DNA of 60,702 nucleotides from Pyrinomonadaceae bacterium. Lineage in GTDB: Bacteria > Acidobacteriota > Blastocatellia > Pyrinomonadales > Pyrinomonadaceae. The notes beneath the pieces were generated by a model. The model was given only the letters and a program-made list of their open reading frames with translations. It had not been told where the DNA came from and made no database searches. Made by a program: the position numbers and the translations under genes. How positions within the stretch are numbered: position 1 is the stretch's first letter; each line of letters opens with the position of its first letter. Where the stretch lies: the NCBI GenBank assembly GCA_014534425.1, contig JACVRN010000022.1, positions 1 to 60,702 of the forward strand, given 5' to 3'. This document shows, piece after piece, positions 54,693-60,702 of this stretch.

Positions 54693-55319
54693 ATGAATAA
54701 GAGAAGAATAGGTCTTTTGGCGCTTGCGATTTTTGTTTCCGTAACGGCGAGCGGCTGCGGCTATAACACGCTGCAAACCAAGCAGCAGAACGTGAAGGCT
54801 AAATGGGCTGGCGTTGAGAATCAATTGCAGCGCCGCGCAGACCTTATCCCGAATCTTTTCGAGGCGGCGAAGGCCGCAGGTTATCAGGAGCAGGAGGTCT
54901 TCGGGCAGATTGCGGACGCGCGCTCACGCCTCTTGAACGCGACGGGCGCGCAGCCGCAGGGCGCAAACGGCGACAAGTCGCCGGAGCAGAAACAGGCCGT
55001 CATTGACGCCAACAACTCTCTGGGCGCGGCGCTGGGCAGGCTCCTGGTCTTGCAGGAGAACTATCCCAATCTGAAATCGAACGAGAACTTCCTGAGATTT
55101 CAGGACGAACTGGCGGGGACTGAGAACCGCATTGCGACCGCTCGCGGCGATTACAATACGGCGGTGCAGGATTACAACACGACTCGCGGAAGTTTTCCGA
55201 CAGTGATTGCCGCCAAGATGTACGGCTTCAAGGAAGAGCCTTACTTCAAGGCAGACCCTGCGGCACAAGCGCCGCCCAAGATAGACGCCAACGACATGCG
55301 CCGCAATCAGAATAAGTAA
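54693..55319 (+). CDS. LemA family lipoprotein
   Basis: The 208-residue protein starts behind GGAGAATT. The N-terminus ends in a lipobox-like SGCG (Cys at about residue 23), so it is probably a lipoprotein. The family signature follows: WAGVENQLQRRADLIPNLFE and later ENYPNLKSNENFLRFQDELAGTENRI, both in long helices. LemA proteins occur with TPM proteins, as here. Function in bacteria is not settled; membrane association is usual. Confidence 0.93.
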   Translation: MNKRRIGLLALAIFVSVTASGCGYNTLQTKQQNVKAKWAGVENQLQRRADLIPNLFEAAKAAGYQEQEVFGQIADARSRLLNATGAQPQGANGDKSPEQKQAVIDANNSLGAALGRLLVLQENYPNLKSNENFLRFQDELAGTENRIATARGDYNTAVQDYNTTRGSFPTVIAAKMYGFKEEPYFKADPAAQAPPKIDANDMRRNQNK

Positions 55320-55394
55320 AAAGAAGTCCCAAATTCCAAGTCCCAAGACCCAATTCAAAAGAAAGAGTCTTTCACTTGGGTTCTTGGGGCTTTT
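55318..55394. repeat. Inverted tandem-heptamer hairpin, AAGTCCC type
   Basis: The left arm reads AAGTCCC, AAATTCC, AAGTCCC, AAGACCC. The right arm reads TTGGGTTC, TTGGGGC. The centre is AAAAGAAAGAGTCTTTCAC. It separates the convergent lemA gene and microcompartment operon. Confidence 0.8.
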
Positions 55395-55395
55395 A

Positions 55396-55848
55396 TTAAA
55401 ATCCCCGCGTGCTGCACATATCGCAGTGCGTGCAGGGCTTTCCTCCAGGCTCAAGCTCGCAGACCTTCTCTTTCTCGAAAAAGTCCACCAGTTCCGAGAC
55501 GGCTGCTTCTTCAACGTCGAAGCGCTCTTGGCTTGGATGCGCCGCAGGAACGTAGATGCCGCTCAGCCAGGGCGATTGCGCGGCAGTCGGCGGGCGCGCG
55601 TGAGCATTTCTTTCGCGCTCAGGCTCCCGGCTATTCTCATTCTCCGAAGAATCTTTCTCGCGCGCCAGATGCCGCTCTATGTTGACGAGCTTTCTCTTTA
55701 ACTCATCTAGGCTCTCGCGCACGGAGGCCAGGTCGTCTGCCGTCTCCGCGCTCACACGCGAGGGCGCTTCCCGTTCGCTTCCCTGTTGCGAGACGCGCTG
55801 AGCTATGCGTTCCGCAATCGCGCGCACACGATCCTGTTCGGCACTCAT
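55396..55848 (-). CDS. Microcompartment-associated protein with N-terminal amphipathic helix and C-terminal Cys motif
   Basis: The 150-residue protein starts behind AAGGAGA. The N-terminal 20 residues (DRVRAIAERIAQRV) form an amphipathic helix like the peptides that target cargo to microcompartments. A coiled coil (about 36-65), a polar linker and a segment with WLSGIYVPA follow. The last 25 residues hold C-x8-C-x2-C-x2-C, suited to an iron-sulfur cluster or zinc. It is the last gene of the shell-protein operon, ten bases downstream. I do not recognise a named family. A redox or scaffold role inside the shell is inferred from position and motifs. Confidence 0.7.
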   Translation of the reverse strand: MSAEQDRVRAIAERIAQRVSQQGSEREAPSRVSAETADDLASVRESLDELKRKLVNIERHLAREKDSSENENSREPERERNAHARPPTAAQSPWLSGIYVPAAHPSQERFDVEEAAVSELVDFFEKEKVCELEPGGKPCTHCDMCSTRGF

Positions 55849-55857
55849 AGCGTCTCC

Positions 55858-56145
55858 TTATCTTTGCTCGTCTGCGAGTAAATCAATTCTATCCACCACG
55901 CCGACTATGGCTGAATCAATGGCCGCGCCGGCCTCTCCGGTCGCAGCCGTCGAAGCGCCCCATCCTTCCTGAACAATCAAGACCGTATCGCCCACGCCCG
56001 CGTCCACAGAATCAAGCGCCAGAAGCGTCGCCCCCGTCTCTTCGCCATAAGGCGTCACGGGCTGGCAGAGCATCACGCGCGCGCCTCCGTAGCGATGATT
56101 CTTCTGCGTCGCCACTACATTCCCCAGCACCATCGCCAGAATCAT
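55858..56145 (-). CDS. Microcompartment shell vertex protein (BMC-P, EutN/CcmL type) 1
   Basis: The start is the ATG at 56145, which overlaps the preceding gene's stop (ATGA); a longer open frame to 56259 overlaps coding sequence and is rejected. The 95-residue protein has the family start MILAMVLGNVVATQK and the block LLALDSVDAGVGDTVLIVQEG, then AIVGVVDRID. Such proteins form pentamers that cap the vertices of shells. It is one of three in the operon. Confidence 0.92.
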   Translation of the reverse strand: MILAMVLGNVVATQKNHRYGGARVMLCQPVTPYGEETGATLLALDSVDAGVGDTVLIVQEGWGASTAATGEAGAAIDSAIVGVVDRIDLLADEQR

Positions 56146-56429
56146 CGTGTGCGGCTCCCGTTCGTGACGTGCGCTTCCGAATCGACTATGCCAACCACGG
56201 TGCAATCCGTGGGCGTGTCTTCGCGCTTGAAGGGAAAGCTTGCCTCCTTGCCTCTGCACCAGAAGACAAGCTCGCCCGCGCCTGCTCCTACAGCATCCAC
56301 GGCCACGAGCGGCTGCCCCTGCGGCTCAAGCCGCGCATTCAGCGACTGCACTATCAGCAGCTTTCGCCCCTCCAGCGAATCATTCTTCACCGTCGCCACG
56401 ACCGTCCCAATAACACGAGCAAGCTGCAT
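56142..56429 (-). CDS. Microcompartment shell vertex protein (BMC-P) 2
   Basis: The 95-residue protein has MQLARVIGTVVATVKNDSL, then LVAVDAVGAGAGELVFWCRG and CTVVGIVDSEA. It is a EutN/CcmL-type pentamer protein. The loop containing GKEASFPF differs from the other two copies, so the three probably have different partners. Its start follows the nonamer hairpin at 56436. Confidence 0.92.
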   Translation of the reverse strand: MQLARVIGTVVATVKNDSLEGRKLLIVQSLNARLEPQGQPLVAVDAVGAGAGELVFWCRGKEASFPFKREDTPTDCTVVGIVDSEAHVTNGSRTR

Positions 56430-56435
56430 AAAAAA

Positions 56436-56517
56436 GAGTCTAGAGAGTCTGTAGAGTCCAGAGAGTCTGGAGAGAAAGTCTCTGTGACTCTCTAGACTCC
56501 CAAGACTCTCCAGACTG
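56436..56517. repeat. Inverted tandem-nonamer hairpin, GAGTCTAGA type, between two shell genes
   Basis: The left arm reads GAGTCTAGA, GAGTCTGTA, GAGTCCAGA, GAGTCTGGA. The right arm reads GACTCTCTA, GACTCCCAA, GACTCTCCA. The centre is GAGAAAGTCTCTGT. It lies inside the operon, between BMC-P 3 and BMC-P 2. Confidence 0.88.
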
Positions 56518-56519
56518 TT

Positions 56520-56792
56520 TTAGTCGTTCATTACATCAACGGTGTCTATGACGCCGACGATGGCTGCGTCGACGGGCACGTCCTTCATGCCCTGCGCGAG
56601 ACGCGCGCTTGAGCCTGAGACGACGAGCACGCGCTCGTGAAAGCCTGCGCCGACCGTATCAACCGCGACGACGTAAGCGCTGGTGTCCGTGCCGTCCAGG
56701 TTGACGGGGCGCACGATGAGCAGCTTCTTGCCCATCAAACGCTCGTCCTTCTGCGTCGATACAACCGTACCGAGGATGCGCGCGATAATCAT
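56520..56792 (-). CDS. Microcompartment shell vertex protein (BMC-P) 3
   Basis: The 90-residue protein has MIIARILGTVVSTQKDERL, then VVAVDTVGAGFHERVLVVSG and AAIVGVIDTVDV. It is a EutN/CcmL-type pentamer protein and the most canonical of the three by length. Hairpin elements flank it on both sides. Confidence 0.93.
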   Translation of the reverse strand: MIIARILGTVVSTQKDERLMGKKLLIVRPVNLDGTDTSAYVVAVDTVGAGFHERVLVVSGSSARLAQGMKDVPVDAAIVGVIDTVDVMND

Positions 56793-56795
56793 ATG

Positions 56796-56886
56796 CAGTT
56801 TTCAGTTTTCAGTTTTGAGTTTTCAGTTTTCAGAAAAAGCGCGAGTTGCTTCTTGCTGAAAACTGAAAACTGATTACTGAAAACTG
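56796..56886. repeat. Inverted tandem-heptamer hairpin, CAGTTTT type, between two shell genes
   Basis: The left arm has five CAGTTTT/GAGTTTT units. The right arm has GAAAACT, GAAAACT, GATTACT, GAAAACT. The centre is AAAAAGCGCGAGTTGCTTCT. The unit is the same as at 24330 and 29354. It separates BMC-H from BMC-P 3. Confidence 0.9.
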
Positions 56887-56889
56887 CTT

Positions 56890-57174
56890 TTAGCTGTTAT
56901 TCCCGACCGGCAGCGCGTCGTCTACGCTTCCGTGCGGGCGTGGGATGACGTGTACGCTGACGAGTTCGCCTACGCGGCGTGCGGCGGCAGCGCCTGCGTC
57001 GGTGGCTGCCTTCACAGCCGCCACGTCGCCGCGCACAATCGCCGTCACGAACCCAGCGCCGATTTTTTCATAGCCGACGAGCGTGACGTTCGCCGCTTTG
57101 ACCATCGCGTCCGCAGCCTCGATCATCGCCACCAATCCCTTTGTCTCCACCATTCCGAGTGCTTCTTGTGGCAT
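56890..57174 (-). CDS. Microcompartment hexameric shell protein (BMC-H, PduA/CcmK type)
   Basis: The 94-residue protein has the canonical BMC fold: [20 protein letters not shown], the pore block [18 protein letters not shown], and a C-terminal VHVIPRPH. It forms the flat facets of the shell. The pore loop resembles that of PduA-type hexamers, suited to small polar metabolites. Only one BMC-H is present, so any further shell genes lie elsewhere. Confidence 0.95.
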   Translation of the reverse strand: MPQEALGMVETKGLVAMIEAADAMVKAANVTLVGYEKIGAGFVTAIVRGDVAAVKAATDAGAAAARRVGELVSVHVIPRPHGSVDDALPVGNNS

Positions 57175-57224
57175 TCGATATGCTCCTTAAGATAGATTGA
57201 TTCATTGATTCAATGAACCGATGA

Positions 57225-58040
57225 TTACATCTTTCCTGACTGTACGGCCTGGCTCAGTAACTCTACCAGTTCATCGCGCGTTAGAGAAATCTTCCCGTTC
57301 GTAGATGACGTGTGCGCTCTGGTTTGCGCGGGCCGCTCGCCCGTAGGGCAGACGACCTGCGTCTCGTGCAGGTAGCCGCACGACTGGCACCTTGCGCCTT
57401 CGTCCAGGTAGCCTGCGCTCTCGCGCACGTTGATGAGCTTCTCAATCGCGGAGGCAGGCAGATTCTTTGACCCGCCAAGAAGCCTGGAGAGAATCGCAAT
57501 CCGCGCCGTGTGCTCCAGCGTCTCAAGCCTGTCAAAAGCCTGCCAGATATCGGAGCCGTACGCGACCGCGCCGTGATTCGCCATCAGGAGCGCGTTGTGA
57601 TGATGCACGAGCGGGCGCATGGCTTCCGTCAACTCATCCGTCGAAGGCGTACCGTACTCGGCTAGCGGCACGCAGCCCAGGGTCAGAATAACTTCGGACA
57701 ATATGGGTTGGTCTATGGGAAGACCCGCGACGGCGAAGGCTGTGCCGTGCGGCGGGTGCGCGTGACAGACTGCGCGCACTTCGGGGCGCTCCGAGTAAAT
57801 CAGCAGGTGCATCGCTAGCTCAGACGATGGTCGCTTGTCCGTCATGGGCTTTCCGTTTGAATCCGTGACGGCGAGCGCGTCTTCCGTCATGCGCCCCTTG
57901 CACATCTGCGTGGGCGTGGCGACTATTCTTCCGTCGTCAAGACGCACGCTCACGTTGCCGTCCGAAGAGACAACGTAAGAGCGGTCGTACATGAGTTGCC
58001 CAACGCGAATTATCTCGCGCCGGGCCGTCTGCTCATCCAT
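57225..58040 (-). CDS. Class II aldolase with C-terminal extension, probable microcompartment cargo
   Basis: The 271-residue protein has a class II (fuculose-phosphate type) aldolase domain at residues 1-205. It has the zinc site in CHAHPPHG, a later NHGAV, and the SSDGNVSVR start block. A tail of about 60 residues follows. It contains CQSCGY and a third Cys, a Ser/Thr-rich linker, and a final amphipathic helix (ISLTRDELVELLSQAVQ), which fits an encapsulation peptide. Aldolases of this type feed lactaldehyde into microcompartments for fucose and rhamnose breakdown in Planctomycetes and Verrucomicrobia. The aldehyde dehydrogenase of such a pathway is not in this window. Confidence 0.9.
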   Translation of the reverse strand: MDEQTARREIIRVGQLMYDRSYVVSSDGNVSVRLDDGRIVATPTQMCKGRMTEDALAVTDSNGKPMTDKRPSSELAMHLLIYSERPEVRAVCHAHPPHGTAFAVAGLPIDQPILSEVILTLGCVPLAEYGTPSTDELTEAMRPLVHHHNALLMANHGAVAYGSDIWQAFDRLETLEHTARIAILSRLLGGSKNLPASAIEKLINVRESAGYLDEGARCQSCGYLHETQVVCPTGERPAQTRAHTSSTNGKISLTRDELVELLSQAVQSGKM

Positions 58041-58066
58041 TAAAGGCTGTCTATCAAAAAACCCTT

Positions 58067-58534
58067 TCAGTCCAGATTGAAGGAGTACGTTATGGTCTTC
58101 ACCTCGTCAACGGGCGAGCCGTCGCGCGTGGCCGGATTAAAACGAATCTGTCGCGCCGCGCGCACAGCCTCTTCGGTCAAACCGTAAGGCAGCCGCGTTA
58201 AAGGCTCCACGCTTGAGACGTTGCCGTCCGCGCCAAGGGTGACGCGCAAAGTCACATCGCCCTCTGTGTAATTCTTCTGCGCCATGTTCGTGTACGAAGG
58301 CTTGGGCTGGTAGTAAATCTCCGCCGAGCGCACCGTAGCCGAATAGCTTCGCCTATAGCGCTCACGGCAACCGCCGCTTCTATAACCGCCGCCGGTTCCA
58401 TAAGAGCTTTCAAGACGGAAGGCTCCCGTTTCGGCCTGCGGCTTCGCGTTGAATAGATTGAACAGGCTGCCAATGCCTATGCCAACGACGAGCGTCAGGG
58501 TAAAGGGCAGAACTCTCTTGAGAAAGCAAAGCAT
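58067..58534 (-). CDS. TonB C-terminal-domain protein
   Basis: I chose the ATG at 58534 (AAGGAG 11 bases upstream); the longest frame, from 58570, overlaps the rex stop. The protein of 155 residues has an N-terminal membrane segment (VLPFTLTLVVGIGIGSLFNLF) and a Gly/Arg/Tyr-rich linker. Its C-terminal domain (EGDVTLRVTLGADGNVSSVE, then AVRAARQIRFNPATRDG) is typical of TonB-like energy transducers. No TonB-dependent receptor or ExbBD genes are near. It lies between rex and the aldolase gene, with short gaps. Confidence 0.85.
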   Translation of the reverse strand: MLCFLKRVLPFTLTLVVGIGIGSLFNLFNAKPQAETGAFRLESSYGTGGGYRSGGCRERYRRSYSATVRSAEIYYQPKPSYTNMAQKNYTEGDVTLRVTLGADGNVSSVEPLTRLPYGLTEEAVRAARQIRFNPATRDGSPVDEVKTITYSFNLD

Positions 58535-58559
58535 AACTTCTGTACTCCTTAAGGTATTC

Positions 58560-59267
58560 TTACAACTCATGCTCTTCGGGCTTCCGCTTCTCTTCGTACG
58601 AGAGAACGGAGCGCGGGTTAGTGATACATGCCACCTGCGGGCGTGCGAGGAAGTAAGATAAACTTTCGAGCGCGATGGTCAGGTCAACGTTCTTGACCTT
58701 GACGCCAAGGCGCGCATGCAAACGCGCGGGCGCGAAATTCAGCACGGCCTTAATCCCTGTTGCCATCACCTGATTCAAGACTCTCTGCGCCGCGCGAGCC
58801 GGGACGGCTATGACCGCCACGTCAATCTCTTCATCCCTGACGACGCGCGCCATTCTTTTCACGTCATGCACCATCAAGGGTGCGCGCCCCACCTGCTTTC
58901 CTATTTTCTCGCGGTCGTTATCAAAGATGGCAACGACCGTGAAATTCGAGGTGGTGAATCCGTTGTAGTTGGCGAGCGCCGTGCCCAGGTTCCCCGCTCC
59001 TATGATGCCTACGCGGTGCGCGTTGTCCAGCCCCAGGATTTTAGTGATGTGCTCGCGCAAATCTTCCACAAAGTAGCCCACGCCGCGCACGCCGAACTCT
59101 CCGAAGTAGGCCAAATCTTTTCTGATTTGAGCCGAGTTCAGATTGAACTGGTCTGCCAGAGCTTGTGACGAGATGGTCTTAATCCCTGCGGCTGCCAGCA
59201 GATTCAGACAACGCAGGTAAACGCTCAAACGGTTGGTCGTCAGCTCTGAGATTTTTTCCGATTTCAT
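58560..59267 (-). CDS. rex: Redox-sensing transcriptional repressor Rex
   Basis: The 235-residue protein has an N-terminal winged helix (TTNRLSVYLRCLNLLAAAGI, then SAQIRKDLAYFGEFG) and a Rossmann domain with IIGAGNLGTALANY. Rex dimers bind operators when NADH is low and leave them when NADH rises, so fermentative genes are switched on. The gene heads the microcompartment cluster, a plausible control target. I did not find a good Rex operator (TTGTGA-N6-TCACAA type) upstream. Confidence 0.95.
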   Translation of the reverse strand: MKSEKISELTTNRLSVYLRCLNLLAAAGIKTISSQALADQFNLNSAQIRKDLAYFGEFGVRGVGYFVEDLREHITKILGLDNAHRVGIIGAGNLGTALANYNGFTTSNFTVVAIFDNDREKIGKQVGRAPLMVHDVKRMARVVRDEEIDVAVIAVPARAAQRVLNQVMATGIKAVLNFAPARLHARLGVKVKNVDLTIALESLSYFLARPQVACITNPRSVLSYEEKRKPEEHEL

Positions 59268-59330
59268 CCGAGAAGCCCCGCTTCGCCAGATAGTATAACG
59301 CCAACCGTCGCCAGATTGGTAGGGGATGGG

Positions 59331-59424
59331 AAATAACTAACAGGGATAGACAGGATGGAGAGGATAAAAGAAGAAGTATTGTCTTTTCTTTATCCTGCTT
59401 ATCCTGTCCATCCCTGTTTGAATC
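59331..59424. repeat. Inverted tandem-nonamer hairpin, ACAGGAT type
   Basis: The left arm reads AACAGGGAT, AGACAGGAT, GGAGAGGAT. The right arm reads TATCCTGCT, TATCCTGTC, CATCCCTGTT. The centre is AAAAGAAGAAGTATTGTCTT. It lies between the divergent rex and ruvA genes and is nearly the same as the element at 14891. Confidence 0.88.
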
Positions 59425-59547
59425 CGCCTTAGATAAACAGACTGGCTCGGTTGCTGAACTTCGGCTCTATAAACTACAATCGCTCGTGAAAGAAAACGAA
59501 GTCGCTCCCGAAATTCTCTGCTTCGGACAAGACTCTACATTTAAGAA

Positions 59548-60171
59548 ATGATCGCACACTTATCAGGGACTCTACTTTCTAAACACACCAATACTGTTAT
59601 CCTGGATGTTAATGGCGTGGGCTATGAAGTGACCATTCCGCTTTCGACCTTTTATGATCTGGAAGACGCGGGCGCTGCTGTCAAGCTGCACATTTACACG
59701 CACGTCAAAGAGGACGCGTTGCAGCTTTACGGATTCAAGACTTTGCGCGAGCGAGAGCTTTTATTGAGACTCATCGAAGTGAGCGGGATAGGGCCTACGC
59801 TCGCCATTAAGATGATCGGCGTCATGAGCGCAGACGAGATAATAGCTTCGATTCGCACGAACAATCTGGCGCGGCTGACTTCGATTCCGGGCGTGGGCAA
59901 GAAGACCGCCGAGCGGCTTGTGATTGAGTTGCGCGACAAGATTGCCGCGCTCTCTTCGCCCGCGCTCGAAGAGGAATTTGCGGCGCGCGACGGCGGAGGC
60001 GTGACTGTTTCCGAGGACGCCGTGCGCGACGATGCGCTTTCGGCGCTCATAGGTCTGGGCTATCAGAAGGCGGCTGCCGACAAGGCCATCAACTCCGCGC
60101 TACAGGAGGGCGGCGACATCTCCGTCGAAATCCTCTTGCGGCGCAGCCTCAGGTTGCTCGCCAAAGGTTAA
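59548..60171 (+). CDS. ruvA: Holliday junction branch migration protein RuvA
   Basis: The 207-residue protein has the N-terminal OB fold (MIAHLSGTL with [15 protein letters not shown]), two helix-hairpin-helix blocks ([15 protein letters not shown] and [19 protein letters not shown]) and the C-terminal RuvB-binding domain ([20 protein letters not shown]). It binds four-way junctions and recruits RuvB. ruvB follows after 16 bases. The ribosome-binding site is weak (AAGA). Confidence 0.97.
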   Translation: MIAHLSGTLLSKHTNTVILDVNGVGYEVTIPLSTFYDLEDAGAAVKLHIYTHVKEDALQLYGFKTLRERELLLRLIEVSGIGPTLAIKMIGVMSADEIIASIRTNNLARLTSIPGVGKKTAERLVIELRDKIAALSSPALEEEFAARDGGGVTVSEDAVRDDALSALIGLGYQKAAADKAINSALQEGGDISVEILLRRSLRLLAKG

Positions 60172-60187
60172 AGGAACCGATGATGCT

Positions 60188-60702
60188 ATGACGGACGAGT
60201 TAGAGCCTGCAAACACCCGCGACGCCACCGTGATGGACGACGAGCGGCAGTTCGAACTGTCGCTCAGGCCGACTCGTCTAGCAGAGTACATAGGCCAGCG
60301 CCACGCCAAAGACAACCTTCGCATCTTCATCAAGGCTGCGCTCGGGCGTAGGGAGGCGCTCGACCACGTTCTTCTGACAGGCCCGCCCGGACTTGGCAAG
60401 ACAACTCTTGCCAACATCGTCGCCAACGAGATGAATGCGGAGCTTCGTTCCACAGCCGGGCCGATTATAGAGAAGTCCGGCGACCTGGCGGCCATCCTCA
60501 CTAACCTGCAAGAAGGCGACGTGCTCTTCATTGACGAGATTCACAGGCTCAATCCTGCGATTGAAGAAGTGCTGTACCCTGCTATGGAGGACTATCACCT
60601 GGACATCATGATAGGACAGGGAACAGCCGCTCGCTCTATTAAATTGGAGTTGCCGAAATTCACTTTAGTCGGTGCGACGACTCGAGCCGGTCTTATCACC
60701 GC
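60188..60702 (+). CDS. ruvB: Holliday junction helicase RuvB (partial, runs off the window)
   Basis: The frame starts at the ATG at 60188 behind AAAGGAACC; two ATGs a few bases upstream are out of frame and stop at once. The visible 171 codons include [12 protein letters not shown], Walker [12 protein letters not shown], Walker [17 protein letters not shown] and the sensor block [13 protein letters not shown]. This is the AAA+ motor that drives branch migration with RuvA. The C-terminal half lies beyond the right edge. Confidence 0.97.
   Translation, partial: MTDELEPANTRDATVMDDERQFELSLRPTRLAEYIGQRHAKDNLRIFIKAALGRREALDHVLLTGPPGLGKTTLANIVANEMNAELRSTAGPIIEKSGDLAAILTNLQEGDVLFIDEIHRLNPAIEEVLYPAMEDYHLDIMIGQGTAARSIKLELPKFTLVGATTRAGLIT

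Noticed and set aside
56146..56259. N-terminal extension of BMC-P 1 in the longest open frame.
   Set aside because: It overlaps the coding sequence of BMC-P 2 in another frame. The family start MILAMVLG and the ATGA overlap support the shorter form.
59268..59330. A Rex operator upstream of rex.
   Set aside because: No sequence close to the TTGTGA-N6-TCACAA pattern was found by eye in this region.
5099..59424. Reading the repeat arrays as CRISPR or as transposon ends.
   Set aside because: Units are 7-10 bases with no spacers, there is no Cas or transposase gene, and no target-site duplications are visible.

Overview
The window looks like a chromosomal segment of an Acidobacteriota bacterium, probably near Blastocatellia/Pyrinomonadales. 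This is inferred from moderately high GC, paired secreted M16 peptidases, DUF885, VIT/VWA and YCF48-like proteins, and a dcw cluster next to an Hfq-like gene. No rRNA, tRNA, CRISPR array, prophage or classical insertion sequence was recognised.

Layout. (1) 1-7047: a peptide-export-like locus. Two genes, one cut by the window edge, encode small proteins with a shared leader (MAIV start and a Y-D/E-IPD-x-EL-x-KY motif). The complete one ends in a Cys/aromatic-rich tail. Around them lie an ABC exporter, two cytoplasmic TlpA-like thioredoxin proteins, a STAS protein and a secreted Cys-rich protein. Both peptide genes follow the same promoter-like sequence (TTGCGC-N18-TAGGAT). (2) 7346-21790: mostly envelope and secreted proteins (ribbon-helix-helix protein, M16 pair, YCF48-like, DUF885, two VWA proteins, a secreted alpha/beta hydrolase). 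(3) 21892-33884: transport and metabolism (MFS, two XdhC-type proteins, Mpo1-like, nadC, valS, pdxA), two response regulators and an Hfq-like protein. (4) 34193-51767, minus strand: a dcw cell-wall and division cluster in the order mraZ-rsmH-ftsL-ftsI-murF-mraY-murD-ftsW-murG-murC-murB-ftsQ-ftsA-ftsZ. It lacks murE and ddl and is preceded by a sigma70-like promoter with MraZ-box repeats. (5) 52147-55319: ZIP transporter, TPM protein, nucleotidyltransferase-like protein and LemA. (6) 55396-59267, minus strand: rex, a TonB-like gene, a class II aldolase with a C-terminal extension, one hexameric and three pentameric microcompartment shell proteins, and a Cys-motif protein. This is a small bacterial microcompartment locus with a redox-sensing regulator at its head. 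(7) 59548 to the end: ruvA and the start of ruvB.

The most unusual structure is spread over the whole window. About eighteen intergenic elements consist of two arms of tandem 7-mers (or 9- to 10-mers), inverted around a short AAAGAA/TTCTTT-type centre, so each can fold into a long hairpin. There is also one solitary arm. The repeat unit differs between elements, but several units recur (CAGTTTT, NATCAGC, GAGTCTAGA, NNACAGGAT). They abut stop codons or provide the last codons of genes (MurB, MurD, MurG, XdhC-like, ribbon-helix-helix protein). One element encloses a decayed S23/four-helix-bundle gene between its arms, recalling the intervening sequences of 23S rRNA genes. This hairpin family, and the peptide/ABC/thioredoxin locus at the left edge, are the best candidates for something undescribed.
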